DNA of 42,649 bases from contig UROG01000021.1 of assembly GCA_900549485.1 (NCBI GenBank), positions 1 to 42,649 of the forward strand, read 5' to 3'. Below are positions 32,521 to 41,308 of this stretch, piece by piece. Under the pieces are notes generated by a model. That model was given only the letters and a program-made list of their open reading frames with translations, had not been told where the DNA came from and searched no databases. Numbering within the stretch: position 1 is the stretch's first letter; each line of letters opens with the position of its first letter. Position numbers and translations under genes: made by a program. Source of the DNA: an uncultured Eubacteriales bacterium. GTDB lineage: Bacteria; Bacillota; Clostridia; Oscillospirales; Oscillospiraceae.

Positions 32521-34572
32521 TTACATCTTTGAGAAAAGATCTGCCGTAATTTGTTTCAAAACAGACCACATTGTTAATACAGTTTCGTGAGAAATTTCTT
32601 CCTTCATTCTCATTTCTTTTGCAGGATGTACTATATTGCGATAATCCCGTATATAATGCCCTAAATGGTAACTGTTTTTGCTAATCATCTGCTCTTTGTT
32701 TGCTACATAAAGCAATTCATTTAATCCCATGTCGCTGACTGGATAATTTGCTGCATTGCCTTTTTTGCTAATTTCGGTGAGATCATACTTGTCAACACTA
32801 CATTCACGAATTTTTTGCATAAGTAAAGCTTCAATTATGCTACCACACATTATAGATGCAAGTTTATCTTGACCAGCAACAACAGCAATGGCACACTCCT
32901 GCAAATCTCGCATTAAAATATCTCGCATAGAATCATCTTTAACGGAATAAATACTCTCACAAAATTCTACCGTGTACCCGATTGCTTTCAATGCTTTTGC
33001 TGATATTGCAGAGCGAACTCGAGTAACGTTTTCTCCCATAGAATTTTGAATAAGGTCATATACTCGCTTATAGTTTCGTGTATAAAGTTCCCCCGAAGGG
33101 CAAAGTTTAACTGCTCTTTTAAAACAGTCTAATGCCTTATAATAGTTTCTTCCGTGCTCATACTGAACTCCCAAATTGTTCGTTGCAGCACAGCAGGAAC
33201 TATCTTTTTTTATTATCTCGACGTATATCTCAACTGCTCGATTATCATCCACATCCCCATAAGCATACGCGCATTCAAATGCACAGTCACTCTCAATTAT
33301 TGCAGTAAGAGAAACATATTGAGCAATAGTTCGAACGTGAGCATATAGCTTTTGAGAATGCAAACACTTTATCAACTCTGGAAAGACTATTTGTTCAAAA
33401 TACTCACTGTCAAAATTATCTTGCTCAAGGTGCATATGAGTACTCTTTACGATTTCTTCAATGTCGCTATTTGAAGCATTTTCAAGTACTTCAGATAAAA
33501 AAATATCCTCTTCTTCAAATCCTTTGTAATTTTTCATAAAAGTCCACACTACTTCATACGCGTCTTGAAACTGTCCGAAGTGGCATCTCATATGATATAG
33601 AGCAGTTCCAACTTTCACATTAAACTCATTTTTAAGATAATTTGATAGCAATGCGGCATCAGCTTTTTTATAACGGTAATCACCAAAGACCTCAGATGGA
33701 TAATAGAGATATAGTACGTAAAGCACACACGCTTTTTTCTTCCGTTTCGAATCGTTGAGAAATAATTCTTTAATCTTATCAAATATAGCTTTATATACAA
33801 CTTCAAATTCGAAAAAAATCCCCATCGGATAGTGCATATCAGTAAGGTCATAAATTGAGTTGCTGATGGGAAGGCGATCAAAGTACTCGGTCGCCTTTTC
33901 GGAACTTCCCATATTGATATACGCATATATAATTCCTATGTAGTGTGAGTAGGCGAACTGGTTGTTAGTATCCCAAGCAAGTACTTTACTGAACTTTTCT
34001 TGGGCTAGCGTATAGTCTGGGACTTTACTAAACAAGTGGGTGTACGCTTCAATGAGCGTTAGATACATATCATCTTCTATGTCCAATTCATTGCCGTTTC
34101 TAATGCAATATGCGAATTTTGCTATTTCATCCCATCGCTGGATAGTTATCAAATACGATATAACATCTCCCAAAAGAAGCGCATCACATAGCCCCTGATT
34201 TTGAATCTCTTCAATTACAGCATCTTTGCTATTGGAAAGGTGTAATAACGCTTTATAAAGCTCCTGTTCTTTGGGAAACCGTTGAATCCCCTTTTTCAAA
34301 TAGTTTATTGCAACATTTATATCATCCGAAATATTCGCATATAAAACATATGCATGCGGCAGGGGAAACTCACTGTTTATATTTGCGAGCAAGCTTCTCT
34401 GTGCTAAAAGGGTATCCTTATCTTCGTTATCCCAGCGAGTATTAATATAACCAATGAGATAATTTGCTTTAGCTGTAACTTTAGCATCATCCGTATGAGA
34501 AAGTGAATGCAACAAAGTTGTGGCTTCGTCATACGATTTGCTTTCAATCAACTTAATAGCTTTAGAAAACAC
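32521..34572 (-). CDS. TPR-repeat protein with HEPN-like C-terminal domain
   Basis: 683 residues, GTG start at 34572 with AAGGGG about 10 bases ahead. Residues 1-530 are alpha-helical TPR-like repeats (e.g. AATNNLGVQYEHGRNYYKALDCFKRAVKLCP near 455-485, and several similar pairs from the N terminus). The last 150 residues are also helical and end near GHYIRDYRNIVHPAKEM, with R645-N-x-x-H649-P. That is the RNxxH(P) signature of several HEPN-type and RiboL/DUF4145-like nucleic-acid-cutting or abortive-infection domains. The gene is more AT-rich than the core genes. It is the last gene of the type III restriction operon, so an accessory defence or toxin role is plausible but unproved. Confidence 0.6.
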   Translation of the reverse strand: MFSKAIKLIESKSYDEATTLLHSLSHTDDAKVTAKANYLIGYINTRWDNEDKDTLLAQRSLLANINSEFPLPHAYVLYANISDDINVAINYLKKGIQRFPKEQELYKALLHLSNSKDAVIEEIQNQGLCDALLLGDVISYLITIQRWDEIAKFAYCIRNGNELDIEDDMYLTLIEAYTHLFSKVPDYTLAQEKFSKVLAWDTNNQFAYSHYIGIIYAYINMGSSEKATEYFDRLPISNSIYDLTDMHYPMGIFFEFEVVYKAIFDKIKELFLNDSKRKKKACVLYVLYLYYPSEVFGDYRYKKADAALLSNYLKNEFNVKVGTALYHMRCHFGQFQDAYEVVWTFMKNYKGFEEEDIFLSEVLENASNSDIEEIVKSTHMHLEQDNFDSEYFEQIVFPELIKCLHSQKLYAHVRTIAQYVSLTAIIESDCAFECAYAYGDVDDNRAVEIYVEIIKKDSSCCAATNNLGVQYEHGRNYYKALDCFKRAVKLCPSGELYTRNYKRVYDLIQNSMGENVTRVRSAISAKALKAIGYTVEFCESIYSVKDDSMRDILMRDLQECAIAVVAGQDKLASIMCGSIIEALLMQKIRECSVDKYDLTEISKKGNAANYPVSDMGLNELLYVANKEQMISKNSYHLGHYIRDYRNIVHPAKEMRMKEEISHETVLTMWSVLKQITADLFSKM

Positions 34573-34608
34573 TTTCTGGCGTCCCCTTTCTCTCTTAGCG
34601 TATTATTT

Positions 34609-37215
34609 TCACAATTCCCGCATGATTTCCACAAACTGATCCAGCGTATATGCGCCATCAATACCGAAATCGCGGTTCTTGAACACCATGAAGTAGCGAT
34701 AATTCTGCCCGCACTGCGCCTGCCATTTGCGGCCGAGGCTCAGCTTGCGTTCGCTGTCGCTGTTGTCCCGGTCATCCCCCTTGTACTCGATTAGTACAAG
34801 CTTCCCGGACTTGGTCATCACCATAAAGTCAGGATAATGGTTTATATACCCGTTCAAGCGGAACCCCTTGCGCTCAATGATTCGGTGCCACCACTTGATG
34901 TTATCCGGGGCGACCACGGCATCTATCAACTCATGCTCACCGCCGTTCATGTCATCCTTCTCCGCCTCATAGAGAGACTTCGGAATGGCATCCGTCGTAT
35001 CTGCGGGCGTAATGACCGGCGGCAGGGCATAACTCTCCCGGCACACGATCTTCCCAATGTCAAGCCAACGGGAAAACTGCTCTTCCCGATATGCTTCCTC
35101 CAATCCTTTGATCTTCTCCTGAATTTTTGCCGCGTAAGTCGGGATCGCCGTCTCCATAGCGGACAGCTCATCCTCAGTCATGCCGCCTACGATACGGCGT
35201 ACATAGTCGTTGATCTCCGCCGCCGCATAACGGTTGTTCCTGTTGATCTGGGCGCAAAGCATATTTGTGCAGCTTTGTATCTTTTGTTCCGGCGGCAGCT
35301 GCGCTAAACGGCTGCGGATATACTCGCTCAGTTCACTGTCCACTCGCTTGTACTTAGGAACAGCTTCTCCGTTTTCAGCCACATCGATGCGATACATCTC
35401 GCCGGTGGCCAGTTCAAATCTCACCTGCGCGTCCTGTCCCGCAAGTGAAAAGCCTTCCGACAGATTCTCCGGCTCCAACAGCTCATACTCTGAGCCGAAC
35501 AGATCCGGGACCGACCGCAGGAAGAACTGCGGGATACGAAGCGCCGAAGCCTCAGCAGCGAGGTGCGGCTGCATTGCGTTCTGTGTCAGCACATCTCCCA
35601 GTTCGCCTCCCGTAAATCCATCATCCGGTTCATTGATCGCCGCAGTATAGTCCGCGGCCTGTTGAGCCGCTTCCTGTACCATTGCGGAAACTGCCGCAGT
35701 TGCCGGAGTCGTGCCCTCCAGTGCGGTTTTCACTTTCTGCACGTTGACATCATCAAACGAGTCGTCCTCGACCGCCTGCACATCCAGCGGGATTTTCTTC
35801 TGCGCGGCTTCCGGCTTTACTGGCGTATGGGATGATTCGACAGCTTCTCCGATCCGATAATCCCTGCGGCTGAAACCGGCCTTGTTCAGCCCCGCAACGA
35901 TCTTCTCCAGCGTGGTGTGAAAGTCCACAGAGTTTGTCAGCACATAGGATGTATTCAGCAGCGGTGACTTGTGCTGCATGGCGTAGGGTTGGCGCAGTAT
36001 CCTGCCGAGGATCTGCTCCACATCCACGGCAGAAGTGCGGTTCGCCAGCGACGCCAGAATATAGGCAAATGGGCAGTCCCAGCCCTCTTTCAGGGCGTTG
36101 ACCGTGATAATGTAACGTACCTTGCAGTCCCGGCTCATCAGGTCCTGCCCCTTTAAGTCATCCACATTGGACGTCTTGACCGCGATCTGGTCTTCCGGGA
36201 TGCCCATACCGATCAGCATCTCTTTGATCTTGTCAAAAGTGTCGCTGTTGTCCCCGGTTCGCGGCTGTGCCTGGAACAGCACAATTGGGCGAATGTACCT
36301 GCCGCCTGCCGCTTCCGCGGCAATTGCATCACGTTCAATGCTGCCGCGAAGCTGGATGGCGTCCTGAATGACGCTTTGCCGGGTCGTGCGGTTGTACACA
36401 ACGACCGGCAGCTTCACCATATGTTCCTTTTTCAGTTCGCGGGCGTCGACATACGAAATAATGTTGCTGTTTTTCCGCGGCGTCGCTGTCAGGTCTAGGA
36501 CAAAAGACGGATTCAGATTGTTCAGCATTTCCGTGCTGAGGTCAGAACCGGCATTATGACTTTCATCCACAATAACAACAGGCTCCAAATGCCGCAGCAC
36601 CTGAATCAGCGCCGTGTCCGGGGTGTCCGCCAGCAGAACATCTTTATCCTTGAAGTACTCCGCAAAGCGAAACAGGTTGCCGTTTTCCTGATAGACCTTG
36701 CGTACATCACGATTGCGGCTGTTGATGCGCAGGGAGCTGTAGCTCATTATGCAGACGGTCAGCATTTCCCGGACGCTGTCCGGCGAAAAGGCATGTCCGA
36801 TCAGCAGCTGTTCCTTTGTATACACGCCGACATTCCCGTTAAAATCCTGATTCAGCCGTTGACGGTATGGATGATCTGCATCGGACAGATTGCGGATCGT
36901 CTGCGTCAGGATTGAGTCGCTTGGCACCAACCATACGACGACCTGCGGTTTGCCATTGGGCAAAGCGTCAAAAATCCGCTTGACCGCGGCACAGGCCATA
37001 AAGGTCTTGCCTCCGCCTGTCGGCACCTTCATGCAGACATGTGGCACCCGCTCGATGGAATTGTTATAAGACGGCACACCGCCGAGACCAACAGCTATGT
37101 CCTTAGCAAACCAATATTCCCGCCACGCTGAAAACAGATCGGCGCTGTGGTTGACACAGTTCAAGTATGCAGACAGGTCACGCATGACTTGCTTCTGATA
37201 ATTATTGAGTTCCAT
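34609..37215 (-). CDS. res: Type III restriction endonuclease, Res subunit (DEAD/DEAH helicase plus PD-ExK nuclease)
   Basis: 868 residues from ATG 37215 with GGAGG 7 bases ahead; an in-frame start at 37242 would overlap the upstream gene. SF2 helicase motifs: Walker A VPTGGGKT (64-71), DEAH-type VDESHN (216-221), LTATP (242-246) and the motif VI QILGRILRQPYA. Near the C terminus YPDFMVMTKSGKLVLIEYKG is the PD-(D/E)xK nuclease core. All are intact. Res needs its Mod partner to find and read the asymmetric site and to protect the host. Mod here is broken. The length (about 870-1000 in the family) is normal. Its GC and style are nearer the core genome than those of the TPR gene. Confidence 0.95.
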   Translation of the reverse strand: MELNNYQKQVMRDLSAYLNCVNHSADLFSAWREYWFAKDIAVGLGGVPSYNNSIERVPHVCMKVPTGGGKTFMACAAVKRIFDALPNGKPQVVVWLVPSDSILTQTIRNLSDADHPYRQRLNQDFNGNVGVYTKEQLLIGHAFSPDSVREMLTVCIMSYSSLRINSRNRDVRKVYQENGNLFRFAEYFKDKDVLLADTPDTALIQVLRHLEPVVIVDESHNAGSDLSTEMLNNLNPSFVLDLTATPRKNSNIISYVDARELKKEHMVKLPVVVYNRTTRQSVIQDAIQLRGSIERDAIAAEAAGGRYIRPIVLFQAQPRTGDNSDTFDKIKEMLIGMGIPEDQIAVKTSNVDDLKGQDLMSRDCKVRYIITVNALKEGWDCPFAYILASLANRTSAVDVEQILGRILRQPYAMQHKSPLLNTSYVLTNSVDFHTTLEKIVAGLNKAGFSRRDYRIGEAVESSHTPVKPEAAQKKIPLDVQAVEDDSFDDVNVQKVKTALEGTTPATAAVSAMVQEAAQQAADYTAAINEPDDGFTGGELGDVLTQNAMQPHLAAEASALRIPQFFLRSVPDLFGSEYELLEPENLSEGFSLAGQDAQVRFELATGEMYRIDVAENGEAVPKYKRVDSELSEYIRSRLAQLPPEQKIQSCTNMLCAQINRNNRYAAAEINDYVRRIVGGMTEDELSAMETAIPTYAAKIQEKIKGLEEAYREEQFSRWLDIGKIVCRESYALPPVITPADTTDAIPKSLYEAEKDDMNGGEHELIDAVVAPDNIKWWHRIIERKGFRLNGYINHYPDFMVMTKSGKLVLIEYKGDDRDNSDSERKLSLGRKWQAQCGQNYRYFMVFKNRDFGIDGAYTLDQFVEIMREL

Positions 37216-37234
37216 TTTTCGGCCTCCACGAGTC

Positions 37235-37681
37235 TTAGTCATCTAATTCCAACAACTCTTTAATCTTTCGTTCCCATTCTTTAACATAGTAGATATGACT
37301 GCTAGAAATGCCACAATTATAGGGTGTAGTCATGCTGTTTGACAAGCCAATCAAATATCCAGATACTTCCGAAAGAGCATTCTTATTGATATGTAGATTA
37401 TTCTGCTCTGTGGGAAAAATCGCCGCTAATGCACTTGCTTTTGCACCAAGACTTCTCAACTCATTTGACGCCATATCATATTTTTGAGGCAGTTTGTTAT
37501 CTTCGGTGTCCGCCAAATCAACCGGATTGCAATAATAGCGAGCATGCATAGTAAGCACACGTGCAACATCAAATCTTAAGCTCTCACACTGTTTTTCAAA
37601 TTCACTCTGTTCCTTTTTCTTTAAAACAGATGGCAAAATTGCAGACATAATACTAGAAATAAAGCTCCAAATTGTATCCAT
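37235..37681 (-). CDS. Unknown 148-residue protein between mod and res
   Basis: GTGAGG is 6 bases before the ATG. The first 20 residues (WSFISSIMSAILPSVL) are hydrophobic and amphipathic; the rest is helical and polar, with CESLRFDVARVLTMHARYYCNP and HIYYVKEWERKIKELLEL. It does not match Mod, Res or known accessory subunits (no specificity or antirestriction motif seen). It starts 10 bases after the mod stop and is AT-rich compared with mod and res, so it was probably inserted between them as a unit. It could be a membrane-tethered toxin or a regulator. I do not recognise it. Confidence 0.7.
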   Translation of the reverse strand: MDTIWSFISSIMSAILPSVLKKKEQSEFEKQCESLRFDVARVLTMHARYYCNPVDLADTEDNKLPQKYDMASNELRSLGAKASALAAIFPTEQNNLHINKNALSEVSGYLIGLSNSMTTPYNCGISSSHIYYVKEWERKIKELLELDD

Positions 37682-37690
37682 TATCTATCC

Positions 37691-39037
37691 TCACAGTTTC
37701 GTAATGTCGCGGGGAATCTTCTTGAATGTGATGTGATACTTTTCCAGCTCCGCGTCGCTGAGCGTGCATAGGTCTGCGTATATCACATAGGCATCCGCTT
37801 TGGTCTTGACCGTGTGCAGAAACTCGCGGTTCAGTGTGGTTGCCGTCTTCTTTTCATAGTAGAAATAATATGCGTTGTTCACATGGACGCCCATGAAGTA
37901 CGGCTCATCCGGATGCGGTTTCTCCAATTGGCTCTTGGTATCTGTGAAATAAACATACTCCCGTATCTTCTCGATGCCGACATTCTCATTGAGCACATCG
38001 CCATGCATCAAAGGCTCGCCCAATTCATAGTAGCTGAAACTGCCGCCGGTTCCGGCCACGGCTTGTCTGCCCTCGCCGTAGCCGTCGATGACTCGCTTGA
38101 TCCGCTCGGCGGTGATGCTGTCGGCATAGTCGCCCATCTCTATAAGGATGAACTTGCGATCTCCGCCGTCGGCTTTGTTCATGTTCAGGACGGCGTGGGC
38201 GGTTGTGCCGGAGCCTGCAAAGGAGTCGAGGATAAGTGCTTTTTCACTCCCGGCGACTTTCAATACAAACTCAATAAGGCGATGAGGTTTCGGTGTATCA
38301 AAAACTGCTTTGCCGTCAAATATCGTCAGCATTTCCTTTTTGGCTTCATCGGTATGTCCTGTCTCCGTAAATGCCCAAAAGTTTGTAGGTAATTTCCCTC
38401 CTACATTTTCAAGATATGTCTTTCTGGCAATGCCGCCTTTGCCGCCTTTGGTGAAAAAGAAGCGAGGCCATTGTCCACGGTCATATACCTTCTGCGCCTT
38501 CTGCGCAGATATTTCGAGTGATTCAGAAAGGACGATTGCTTGTACACCCTGCCGCACATCGCTTTCCGGAACCCCGCACACAACTGCACGCTCGTGTGCA
38601 TCATTCAGGTCACGGAGTTCATATTCGCACCAGCCTCGCATAATTTCCAGCATTTGATCTTGCTGATAGCGCCAACAAGCTCCGTTGCTCGGATACAACA
38701 TTTTCCCTGTAAACGGATGTTGGATTGCATAAACCATGCCCTGATGGGTTGCTGCTCCCGGTGCAAACGCATTATCTGTTCGCCAGAGGGTTCTGTCATT
38801 GTCTGGGTTTTTATATTTCGCGTCCATTTCAGCTGTGCGGGGAAGCTTATTGGGATTCCAATTGGGCTGTTTGCTATACACAATAATATGTTCCACCTCA
38901 TTGACGATACCCTTGGAGTCATTACGTGTGGAGTATGTACGCTGCCAAGAAATATTGGAAACGAAGCAGTTGCTGCCGAAGATTTCATCACAAATCAGTT
39001 TGAGATTGGCATACTCCGTATCATCAATATGTAAAAA
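37691..39037 (-). pseudogene. mod: 5'-truncated type III DNA methyltransferase (Mod), C-terminal part
   Basis: The frame is open from 39037 (in-frame TAA at 39038-39040) to the stop at 37691, about 448 codons. It begins FLHIDDTEYANLKLICDEIF, the part of Mod right after the DPPY motif. SWQRTYSTRNDSK, the target-recognition region, the SAM-binding motif LDSFAGSGTTAHAVLNMN and the tail IMITFKKIPRDITKL-like end are all present. About 200 N-terminal residues with catalytic motif IV (DPPY) are missing. The first ATG (38896) is well inside the gene. So it cannot methylate. The missing half lies exactly where a foreign membrane-protein gene ends. It is a fragment in the middle of the defence operon. 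Confidence 0.9.
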
Positions 39038-39552
39038 TTATTAGCTTTACACATCCCGCCAAGTTGCTCAGTACTCTCATCCGTCATAGATATAGTTCTA
39101 TCTTCCTCCTGCTCTTTTGTAAGTTTACAGGCATACGATATATTTCCTTTTTTGAAAACAAAAAAAATATCTGTGTTACTAAACTCCTTATAAGTTAATG
39201 CTTCTTTTACCTCGTCTTGCTCTTCACCAATTTCATCCTCATCGTACCAACCTTTATCAAAGGGGCTTACACATTTTCTATCGAGGACATTAATTATTAA
39301 ATACGGCAACACATCCCTGCGCTTATCTTCTCTGTATTGCCTATGAGAATATTTTAAAGAAAAATACACGCCGATTGCTGCTCCAGCGGCGGCGATAATC
39401 GTTCCGTAATAAGAGAGCACATCCGCAGCGCCCCAAATTGTCATGTATCCGCTGTTTGCTTTGTAGCACTCGTTAATTATGATTGGAACACCGACTATTG
39501 CCGCAAGTGCCCCTATGACAAGTGCACACCATTTTATCCACGGTTTTTTCAT
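38995..39552 (-). CDS. Two-helix membrane protein of unknown function, C terminus fused out of mod in another frame
   Basis: 185 residues, start 39552 with GGGAGG upstream. Helices at about 7-27 and 44-66, the second ending at SLKYSHRQYREDKRRDVLPYLI, a layout I know from small membrane proteins in defence islands. The cytoplasmic rest is polar with acidic runs. The last 17 or so residues (NNFYILMIRSMPISN) are the mod sequence read in a different frame, so the natural C terminus has been lost or replaced. Its ATG overlaps the end of the short frame before it (ATGA). Function unknown; a membrane effector is possible. Confidence 0.6.
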   Translation of the reverse strand: MKKPWIKWCALVIGALAAIVGVPIIINECYKANSGYMTIWGAADVLSYYGTIIAAAGAAIGVYFSLKYSHRQYREDKRRDVLPYLIINVLDRKCVSPFDKGWYDEDEIGEEQDEVKEALTYKEFSNTDIFFVFKKGNISYACKLTKEQEEDRTISMTDESTEQLGGMCKANNFYILMIRSMPISN

Positions 39553-39712
39553 AGCTGTCCTCCCTCTCTAGATGTACTCTGTGCTTTTGCTTTCACTATC
39601 CACACCGGCACGATATAATCTTTGCGATGATCACATATAGCTTGAGGCTCATACAGATTATCACGCCGATGCCGCGCATTTCAACTGATTGCAAATTGTA
39701 GTCAGTATTCAT
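39549..39712 (-). pseudogene. Possible small frameshifted gene between rhuM and the membrane protein gene
   Basis: An ATG at 39712 overlaps the rhuM stop (ATGA) and codes MNTDYNLQSVEMRGIG before reaching a stop at 39596. In the -1 frame, coding-like sequence (DNLYEPQAICDHRKDYIVP, then VWIVKAKAQSTSREGGQL) runs to a stop that overlaps the next gene's ATG (ATGA). Both ends are translationally coupled, which suggests one former gene of about 54 codons with a frameshift near 39665. The family is not recognised. It may be a real small protein with a sequencing or biological shift. Confidence 0.35.
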
Positions 39713-40704
39713 TCCCTCGCCTTTCCCTTGGCCAGCTTTTCTGTTTCGCGTATAGTCTCCAAATAGGCTTCTTCTACAGGGGAAAGGGTTTCGACCTGAT
39801 ACTTTCGATATTCCTGCTCGGCTTTTTCCATGGCCTGTTTATGGCTGACAGTGCCCGCGCCCTCCAGCAGCTTTTCTCCGGTGGTGGAAAGCACCCTGTC
39901 CAGATGCTCGATATAGTCGGACATGTGCATGGGGTTATGCCGCATTGCCTGCACCTCGGCAAAGTCGAAATATCCGGACACAAGGTTGTTCAGAATTTTC
40001 AGTTCATCTTCATTCAGATAATTCTTTGCGATCTTCACATCGCTGAGCACTGGCATTTCACCTTTGAACGTCTTCAGCCCCATAAACGGCTTGGACGCAT
40101 CCGCGCGCTGATAAATCACTTCCGCGGCCGTATGGCCATGCGCCGCATAGTGCAGCTTGTTCTGCACTATTTTGAAAAATCGGACGGACTCGGCGCTGGT
40201 CGGATCATAGTCCACACTGGTCGCGTACAGATCCAGCACCTGACGGTACAGCACTTTCTCGGACGAGCGGATATCACGGATGCGGTCAAGCAGTTCTTTC
40301 CAGTAGCTCCCGCCGCCGAGTTGCTTCAGGCGCTCGTCATCCATAGTGAAGCCCTTGATCATGTACTCCTTCAAACGTTCCGTCGCCCAGCGCCGAAAGT
40401 TTGTTGCGATTGAGGATTTAATACGGTAGCCGAGAGAAATGATCATGTCCAGATTATAATATGTCGTATTATAGTTTTTCCCGTCAGCGGCAGTTGTTCG
40501 GAATTTCCGAACAACTGCATTTTCTTCAAGCTCGCCCTCTTCAAATATATGCTTGATATGCTCACTGACGTTTGACTTGCTCGTCTGATAGAGTTGCACC
40601 AATTGTGCCTGCGTCAGCCAAACGGTTTCATCCTCCATCTTTACATCGATATGTGTTAAGCCGTCATCGGTTTGATAAATAATGATCTCACCGTTATTAT
40701 CCAT
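39709..40704 (-). CDS. rhuM: RhuM family protein
   Basis: 331 residues, full length. The N-terminal winged-helix-like part (VWLTQAQLVQLYQTSKSNVSEHIKHIFEEGEL and VVRKFRTTAADGKNYNTTYYNLDMIISLGYRIKSSIATNFRRWATERLKEYMIKGF) is the RhuM/DNA-binding signature. A middle domain (about 150-250) with VRFFKIVQNKLHYAAHGHTAAEVIYQRADA is Fic-like in sequence style but lacks the HPFxxGNGR loop. RhuM is a virulence protein of Salmonella by name only; homologs are common next to restriction-modification loci. It is the first gene of this operon, behind a promoter at 40752-40780. Confidence 0.92.
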   Translation of the reverse strand: MDNNGEIIIYQTDDGLTHIDVKMEDETVWLTQAQLVQLYQTSKSNVSEHIKHIFEEGELEENAVVRKFRTTAADGKNYNTTYYNLDMIISLGYRIKSSIATNFRRWATERLKEYMIKGFTMDDERLKQLGGGSYWKELLDRIRDIRSSEKVLYRQVLDLYATSVDYDPTSAESVRFFKIVQNKLHYAAHGHTAAEVIYQRADASKPFMGLKTFKGEMPVLSDVKIAKNYLNEDELKILNNLVSGYFDFAEVQAMRHNPMHMSDYIEHLDRVLSTTGEKLLEGAGTVSHKQAMEKAEQEYRKYQVETLSPVEEAYLETIRETEKLAKGKARE

Positions 40705-40751
40705 TCAGCCTTACCTCCGTCTCTGCACTAACTCCCCTGTTCCTGAATTTT

Positions 40752-40780
40752 ATTTTAATCTGACCGTGTGCGCCCGTCAA
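40752..40780 (-). promoter_or_regulatory. Promoter of the rhuM-mod-res operon
   Basis: Minus strand TTGACG (40780-40775), 17-base spacer, TAAAAT (40757-40752), about 48 bases before rhuM. No other good promoter was seen down to the TPR gene. Confidence 0.75.
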
Positions 40781-40970
40781 GGCAATTATACGCTGCAATA
40801 GTATTTCAGCTTAAACTTGTGAAGTCGATAATTTTGTTCAAAAACACTGTCTCATCAGAGCAGTGCTTTTCATTATCAGCCTGTGCTCGAAAGGGGGTGA
40901 GCGAAACTATAGAATCTATGTGTCGGTAGGAATGATTTGAGAATCGAAAAACATCAAGGAGGGAAATTTT

Positions 40971-41132
40971 ATTGAAACAGGTAAACTACTCGCTGTCGCC
41001 CCATACGAGGCGCTGTGCGCGCTTTTGTCGAGGCAGGTGGGTGTGGATACCCCGACAACAGAATGCGCGGTGTTTGGGGGCGTTTTCGCGGCATTTTCGC
41101 CCGGGTGCGCCCGTTCGAAAATGGCACTATGA
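40971..41132 (+). CDS. Possible 53-residue protein with AUU start
   Basis: A strong ribosome site AAGGAGGG (40956-40963) is followed after 7 bases by ATT and after 8 by TTG, in two frames. The ATT frame gives IETGKLLAVAPYEALCALLS then RQVGVDTPTTECAVFGGVF and ends at 41132: ordinary composition and a normal-looking hydrophobic protein. The TTG frame gives an arginine- and tryptophan-rich product that crosses a terminator and the next gene, so it is less likely. If real, it lies in the leader of the mobilization genes. Family not recognised. Confidence 0.4.
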   Translation: METGKLLAVAPYEALCALLSRQVGVDTPTTECAVFGGVFAAFSPGCARSKMAL

Positions 41133-41136
41133 TAAA

Positions 41137-41164
41137 GGGAGGTACACCCAATGGCGCACCTCCC
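41137..41164. repeat. Imperfect 12-bp stem-loop ahead of the mobilization genes
   Basis: GGGAGGTACACC / GGCGCACCTCCC with two mismatches and a CAAT loop. It lies about 170 bases upstream of the ribbon-helix-helix gene, the normal place for an oriT or a regulatory site of a mobilizable element. A nick site cannot be assigned by eye. Confidence 0.5.
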
Positions 41165-41174
41165 ACCCACAAAG

Positions 41175-41197
41175 CCCCGCAACGCGGGTCTTTTTCG
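41175..41197 (+). terminator. Short terminator ahead of the mobilization genes
   Basis: CCCGC-AAC-GCGGG followed by TCTTTTT. It would end any transcript of the small upstream frame before the mobilization genes. Confidence 0.6.
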
Positions 41198-41308
41198 GCC
41201 TTCGGGCAAGGTACACATTTTCAAGCAACTTAAAATTTCAGGTGAACGCAGAGCCGCGAAACGCCCTTGTTTCAAGGAATTCGGCGGTTCTTTGCTTTTG
41301 TGGAGGAG

